A stretch of DNA of 64,000 nucleotides from Paenibacillus camelliae (lineage in GTDB: Bacteria; Bacillota; Bacilli; Paenibacillales; Paenibacillaceae), in the NCBI RefSeq assembly GCF_023715345.1, contig NZ_JAMBNY010000001.1, positions 1,228,268 through 1,292,267 of the forward strand, given 5' to 3'. The translations under genes and the position numbers were made by a program. Positions 60,978 to 64,000 of this stretch are shown in pieces; positions within the stretch are counted from its first letter, which is position 1, and every line of letters begins with the position of its first letter. The notes under the pieces are model-generated. The model was not told the DNA's origin. It saw nothing but the letters and a program-made list of their open reading frames with translations, and did no database searches.

Positions 60978-62039
60978 TTATTTATTTTCAATGTACATGA
61001 CTTCAATATATTCACGTCTAGGCTCATAAACACCTTCGAGCTGTTCAAGTAATAATTTCACTGACTCCTGACAGATCTTCTCTTCTTGCTGCCTAATATA
61101 CGAAAAGACATAATCAACATCATCAAATGTACTATGTACGATATCTTTTCGGCCTGCAGCAGCGAGTACCTTTTTTACGATTTCAGCAAGATAAGCGTTC
61201 ACAGTGAAGATAGCGGTGATTTCTGGATGCTCCATTAGAAATTGCGTAATTTTTTGCTCGCTTAAACCAGCATCTATTTCTTGCAGGCTCAGCATGCACC
61301 ATAATGATTTATCAATAGACATGCCTACATCAATAAATGCATGTTCATAGCCCTTTGCTCGTTCATCTGTTGCCGTATTCGTTATCTCAGGGCTAATATA
61401 AGCAATTTGTGTATGGCCTAGCTGCAATAATTTGCTGATCGCCGTATGTACACCACCCATATTATCCGAGCTAACGCTGTAAGCCTTTATCTCCTTCAGG
61501 TAACGATCGATTAGTACCATAGGATAACGATCGAGCGTTAATCTCAATATAGCATCACTATAGCTTTCCTGCTCCACTGGAAAGATGATGAAGCCTTGGA
61601 CTCCACTTTCGCGAAAGCGCTCAATAGCTTTTTTTTCCTCTATCGACGATTCGCGTGAAATACTTATGAGTACATTCAGCTCTGCCTCACGACAATAGCG
61701 CTCTAAACCATCGAGCAGCCTTTGATCAATATTGGTTTTCATCGACGGTAGAATAAGCGCGATGGTGTTACGGAACTGGTTTGTATGCTTGTATGCAACA
61801 TTAGCTTCAACGTCAGTAGCAGGCTGAATAGCTTTGACAAAAGTACCTTTCCCACGCAACCGTTCAACATATCCTTCTGCAGCTAATAATTGTAAAGCGT
61901 GCTTTGATGTAATTTGACTTACACCATAACGCTCGGCGAGATTTTTCTCCGTTGCAATCATGTCACCAGGCTTAAGATCGCCAGTTTGTATTTGGTTGAT
62001 AATATCGTGCTTAATACGCATATACAATGCCTCAACCAT
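60978..62039 (-). CDS. GntR-LacI fusion (AraR-like) transcriptional regulator 2
   Basis: 353 residues; GAGGG eight bases before ATG 62039. GntR helix-turn-helix (IATEKNLAERYGVSQITSKH, YVERLRGKGTFVKA) and LacI-type ligand domain (IALILPSMKTNIDQRLLDGL, GVQGFIIFPVEQESYSDAIL, DNMGGVHTAISKLLQLGHTQ). Long blocks match regulator 1 (LTLDRYPMVLIDR, KEIKAYSVSSDN, ISPEITNTATDERAKGYEHA), so it is a tandem duplicate that has diverged in the ligand pocket. Probably senses a related pentose or oligosaccharide. Confidence 0.92.
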   Translation of the reverse strand: MVEALYMRIKHDIINQIQTGDLKPGDMIATEKNLAERYGVSQITSKHALQLLAAEGYVERLRGKGTFVKAIQPATDVEANVAYKHTNQFRNTIALILPSMKTNIDQRLLDGLERYCREAELNVLISISRESSIEEKKAIERFRESGVQGFIIFPVEQESYSDAILRLTLDRYPMVLIDRYLKEIKAYSVSSDNMGGVHTAISKLLQLGHTQIAYISPEITNTATDERAKGYEHAFIDVGMSIDKSLWCMLSLQEIDAGLSEQKITQFLMEHPEITAIFTVNAYLAEIVKKVLAAAGRKDIVHSTFDDVDYVFSYIRQQEEKICQESVKLLLEQLEGVYEPRREYIEVMYIENK

Positions 62040-62174
62040 TCATTAACCCTCATCTCATCTTATCTCAATTATGGTATATCTCAATATGAATATATTTAGT
62101 ATAGCTAATTTTTCTTTTCGTTGATACTATATCCTCATGATTTCTTAACTTTCATTCTAGAAACTAACAACTTA

Positions 62175-62215
62175 TAAAAAAGCTCATTAGAGATTATCTC
62201 TAATGAGCTGTCCGT
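62175..62215 (-). terminator. Terminator after tRNA cluster 2; hairpin family
   Basis: AGCTCATTAGAGA (62181-62193) pairs perfectly with TCTCTAATGAGCT (62197-62209), with A6 on the left that becomes a minus-strand T-run. Counterpart of 43772-43810. Confidence 0.9.
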
Positions 62216-62223
62216 TATTATAG

Positions 62224-62307
62224 TGGTACCGGTGAGAGGACTCGAACCTCCACGGGTCTCCCCATTCGATTTTGAGTCGAACGCGTCTGCCATTCCGCCA
62301 CACCGGC
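62224..62307 (-). tRNA. tRNA-Leu(CAA)
   Basis: 84 bases with CCA; same sequence as 43819-43902, including the downstream spacer. Loop CTCAAAA. Confidence 0.95.
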
Positions 62308-62359
62308 TTATGTTACTTGCGTACTCCTGCCCTCACCAATTTGGATCTATGACATAAAG

Positions 62360-62436
62360 TGGCGCGGCCTAAGAGATTCGAACTCCTGACCTTTTGATTC
62401 GTAGTCAAACGCTCTATCCAGCTGAGCTAAGGCCGC
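62360..62436 (-). tRNA. tRNA-Arg(ACG)
   Basis: 77 bases with CCA; same sequence as 43955-44031. Loop CTACGAA. Confidence 0.95.
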
Positions 62437-62453
62437 ACATTATTAATCTATTA

Positions 62454-62528
62454 TGGAGGCGCCACCCAGATTTGAACTGGGGAATAAAGCTTTTGCAGAG
62501 CTTTGCCTTACCACTTGGCTATGGCGCC
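62454..62528 (-). tRNA. tRNA-Cys(GCA)
   Basis: 75 bases with CCA; same as 44049-44123. Loop CTGCAAA. Confidence 0.95.
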
Positions 62529-62538
62529 AATGTATGAA

Positions 62539-62613
62539 TGGAGCGGAAGACGGGAATCGAACCCGCGACCCTCGCCTTGGCAAGGCGATGCTCTACCGCT
62601 GAGCCACTTCCGC
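62539..62613 (-). tRNA. tRNA-Gly(GCC)
   Basis: 75 bases with CCA; same as 44134-44208. Loop TTGCCAA. Confidence 0.95.
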
Positions 62614-62618
62614 ATAAA

Positions 62619-62693
62619 TGGCTGGGGATCAAGGATTCGAACCTTGGAATGACGGAGTCAAAGTCCGTTGCCTTACCGCTTGGCTAATCCCCA
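62619..62693 (-). tRNA. tRNA-Gln(TTG)
   Basis: 75 bases with CCA; same as 44214-44288. Anticodon TTG. Confidence 0.93.
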
Positions 62694-62718
62694 ACAATTA
62701 ACTCAAGTTTTACTTAAA

Positions 62719-62795
62719 TGGGGCGATCGATGGGACTTGAACCCACGAGTGCCGGAGCCACAATCCGGTGCGTTAACCCCTTCGCCACGACCGCC
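62719..62795 (-). tRNA. tRNA-His(GTG)
   Basis: 77 bases with G-1 and CCA; same as 44314-44390. Loop TTGTGGC. Confidence 0.95.
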
Positions 62796-62820
62796 ATATT
62801 CATAAGTTGTAAGATTCCAC

Positions 62821-62894
62821 TGGCAGGGGCAGCAGGAATCGAACCCACACCAAAGGTTTTGGAGACCTTTGTTCTACCTTTAAACTATGCCCCT
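62821..62894 (-). tRNA. tRNA-Trp(CCA)
   Basis: 74 bases with CCA end; same as 44416-44489. Loop CTCCAAA. Confidence 0.95.
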
Positions 62895-62901
62895 GTAGGA
62901 A

Positions 62902-62986
62902 TGGTGGGAGATGATGGATTCGAACCACCGAACTCGTAGAGAGCAGATTTACAGTCTGCCGTGTTTAGCCACTTCACTAATCTCCC
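62902..62986 (-). tRNA. tRNA-Tyr(GTA)
   Basis: 85 bases with CCA and long variable arm; same as 44497-44581. Loop CTGTAAA. Confidence 0.95.
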
Positions 62987-62993
62987 ATACAAA

Positions 62994-63069
<76 letters not shown>

Positions 63070-63085
63070 ATATCTAAACGCTTAG

Positions 63086-63161
<76 letters not shown>

Positions 63162-63175
63162 GAATGTTGCTGTAA

Positions 63176-63252
63176 TGGCGGAGCTGACGAGATTCGAACT
63201 CGCGGTCTCCTGCGTGACAGGCAGGCATGTTAGGCCTCTACACCACAGCTCC
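63176..63252 (-). tRNA. tRNA-Asp(GTC)
   Basis: 77 bases with CCA; same as 44773-44849. Loop CTGTCAC. Confidence 0.95.
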
Positions 63253-63278
63253 GTACAACAATTCGGTACTTCTTTAAT

Positions 63279-63354
63279 TGGTTGCGGGGACAGGACTTGA
63301 ACCTGTGACCTTCGGGTTATGAGCCCGACGAGCTGCCAACTGCTCCACCCCGCG
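63279..63354 (-). tRNA. Initiator tRNA-fMet(CAT)
   Basis: 76 bases with CCA, GGG/CCC anticodon stem pairs and unpaired C1, as in 44876-44951. Single copy here, two in cluster 1. Confidence 0.95.
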
Positions 63355-63442
63355 TCATTAAAAGATATTACTATTGGGTCCCTGAAAAAGTAATCGGTAT
63401 AAGCATCTTTAGCTTTTCTTCACTTTTTTAGGAATAGTTATA

Positions 63443-63518
63443 TGGTGGAGGATGACGGGATCGAACCGCCGACCCTCTGCTTGTAAGGCAGATGCTCTCC
63501 CAGCTGAGCTAATCCTCC
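63443..63518 (-). tRNA. tRNA-Val(TAC)
   Basis: 76 bases with CCA; same as 45163-45238. Loop CTTACAA. Similarity between clusters stops just beyond this gene. Confidence 0.95.
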
Positions 63519-63523
63519 ATTGT

Positions 63524-63598
63524 TGGTGACCCGTAGGGGATTCGAACCCCTGTTACCTCCGTGAAAGGGAGGTGTCTTAACCCCTTGACCAACGGGCC
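63524..63598 (-). tRNA. tRNA-Glu(TTC)
   Basis: 75 bases with CCA. Loop CTTTCAC gives TTC; acceptor GGCCCGT with ACGGGTC. Present only in cluster 2. Confidence 0.95.
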
Positions 63599-63620
63599 TT
63601 GTATTACTTAGAAATAAATC

Positions 63621-63711
63621 TGGCGGAGAGCTAGGGATTCGAACCCTAGATACCGGATAAGGGTATACACGATTTCCAATCGTGCTCCTTCGACCACTCG
63701 GACAGCTCTCC
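63621..63711 (-). tRNA. tRNA-Ser(GGA)
   Basis: 91 bases with CCA and a long variable arm. Loop TTGGAAA gives GGA; acceptor GGAGAGC with GCTCTCC. Present only in cluster 2. Confidence 0.95.
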
Positions 63712-63716
63712 ATATA

Positions 63717-63792
63717 TGGCTCCCCGAACAGGACTCGAACCTGTGACAACTCGATTAACAGTCGAGTGCTCTACCAACTGAGCTATCAGGGA
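63717..63792 (-). tRNA. tRNA-Asn(GTT)
   Basis: 76 bases with CCA. Loop CTGTTAA gives GTT; acceptor TCCCTGA with TCGGGGA. First tRNA after the 23S gene. Confidence 0.95.
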
Positions 63793-63944
63793 ACAAATGC
63801 TCAAAATATATTTGAGCTTTTCAAGGTTTGAACCTTGAAAACTGGATATGAAAGTTGTGAATCTCCAAAGGTGAATCAAGCAGAAGCATATGCTTCCGAT
63901 GTGACTTATGAATCTTCGCTTACGCTCCGTATTCAAAGTCTGTA
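63793..63944 (-). other. 23S-to-tRNA spacer with processing-type hairpins; no 5S gene
   Basis: GCTCAAA/TTTGAGC (63799-63817) and TTTTCAAGGT/ACCTTGAAAA (63818-63841) are perfect stems of the kind found in rRNA spacers. No sequence like a 5S rRNA, which would need about 117 bases, fits in these 152 bases. Confidence 0.7.
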
Positions 63945-64000
63945 GGATAAGCCCTCGACCGATTAGTACTGGTCAGCTCCATGCATTGCTGCACTTCCAC
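63945..64000 (-). rRNA. 23S rRNA, 3' end (partial)
   Basis: The minus strand reads GTGGAAGTGCAGCAATGCAT, then GAGCTGACCAGTACTAATCG and GTCGAGGGCTTATCC, the conserved 3' terminus of bacterial 23S rRNA. The exact 3' end (about 63945) is estimated. The rest lies beyond the window. Confidence 0.9.

Noticed and set aside
63438..63936. Minus-strand frames of 103 and 96 codons near the right edge
   Set aside because: They read through tRNA-Val, Glu, Ser and Asn genes (the CPSGRRS, SSPVRGA-type peptides are typical tRNA translations).

Overview
The window looks like a Paenibacillus-type genome (Bacillales, Paenibacillaceae). Evidence: AGGAGG ribosome binding sites with many TTG/GTG starts, S-layer-homology anchoring of a secreted glycosidase, several carbohydrate (CUT1-type) ABC transporters each with a dedicated regulator, YesM/YesN-type two-component genes, CcpA-type cre sites, and a large tRNA array directly downstream of a 23S rRNA gene. 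Genus-level placement is inference; no 16S sequence is present.

Layout. 1-0.7 kb: the end of an unidentified gene and a small membrane protein. 0.8-7.1 kb (minus): an operon of CUT1 permease, binding protein, CUT1 permease, metallo-beta-lactamase-fold hydrolase, inositol-monophosphatase-family enzyme, GntR/UTRA regulator and an unknown exported protein, with a GntR-type palindrome in front. 7.2-17.1 kb (minus): a GH5-ricin glycosidase and a CUT1 system (binding protein, two permeases) preceded by a second binding-protein-like lipoprotein, a YesN-type response regulator and a YesM-type kinase. 17.2-24.3 kb: a giant SLH-anchored GH3 enzyme, a GH78-like enzyme and a divergent AraC regulator. 24.4-29.0 kb: the NAD salvage operon pncA-pncB-nadD-nadE behind an NrtR-like Nudix regulator; both promoters carry the same 24-bp palindrome.

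29-43 kb: a membrane-anchored class C beta-lactamase-like protein, small membrane proteins, GH95-type fucosidase with divergent AraC, an MFS exporter divergent from an ArsR-rhodanese fusion, an NlpC/P60 hydrolase, and a type III polyketide synthase / methyltransferase / flavoprotein operon like the srsABC phenolic-lipid clusters. 43.8-45.2 kb: 14 tRNA genes. 45.4-51.6 kb: brnQ, a membrane protein with a divergent TetR regulator, a YhdH/AcuI oxidoreductase, and a MutS2-like ATPase without an Smr domain. 52-62 kb: GH2 and GH43 glycosidases, a third CUT1 system and two paralogous GntR-LacI (AraR-like) regulators. 62.2-64 kb: 16 tRNA genes repeating the first cluster, then the 3' end of 23S rRNA.

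How it works together: extracellular or surface enzymes (GH5, GH3, GH43) cut plant-type polysaccharides, three binding-protein/permease sets import the products, intracellular enzymes (GH78-like, GH95, GH2) finish them, and each module has its own sensor.

Best candidates for something undescribed: (1) a 176-bp repeat present as one copy at 28 kb and about 2.5 tandem copies at 49.4 kb, of identical length, with inverted ends and a central stem supported by two compensatory base-pair changes, each time sitting on the stop codon of the gene upstream; (2) an apparent transcription attenuator with its own promoter, a seven-residue leader peptide (MSVIVLN), a long stem and tandem terminators in front of the Smr-less MutS2-like gene. 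All calls come from reading the sequence; no database search was run.
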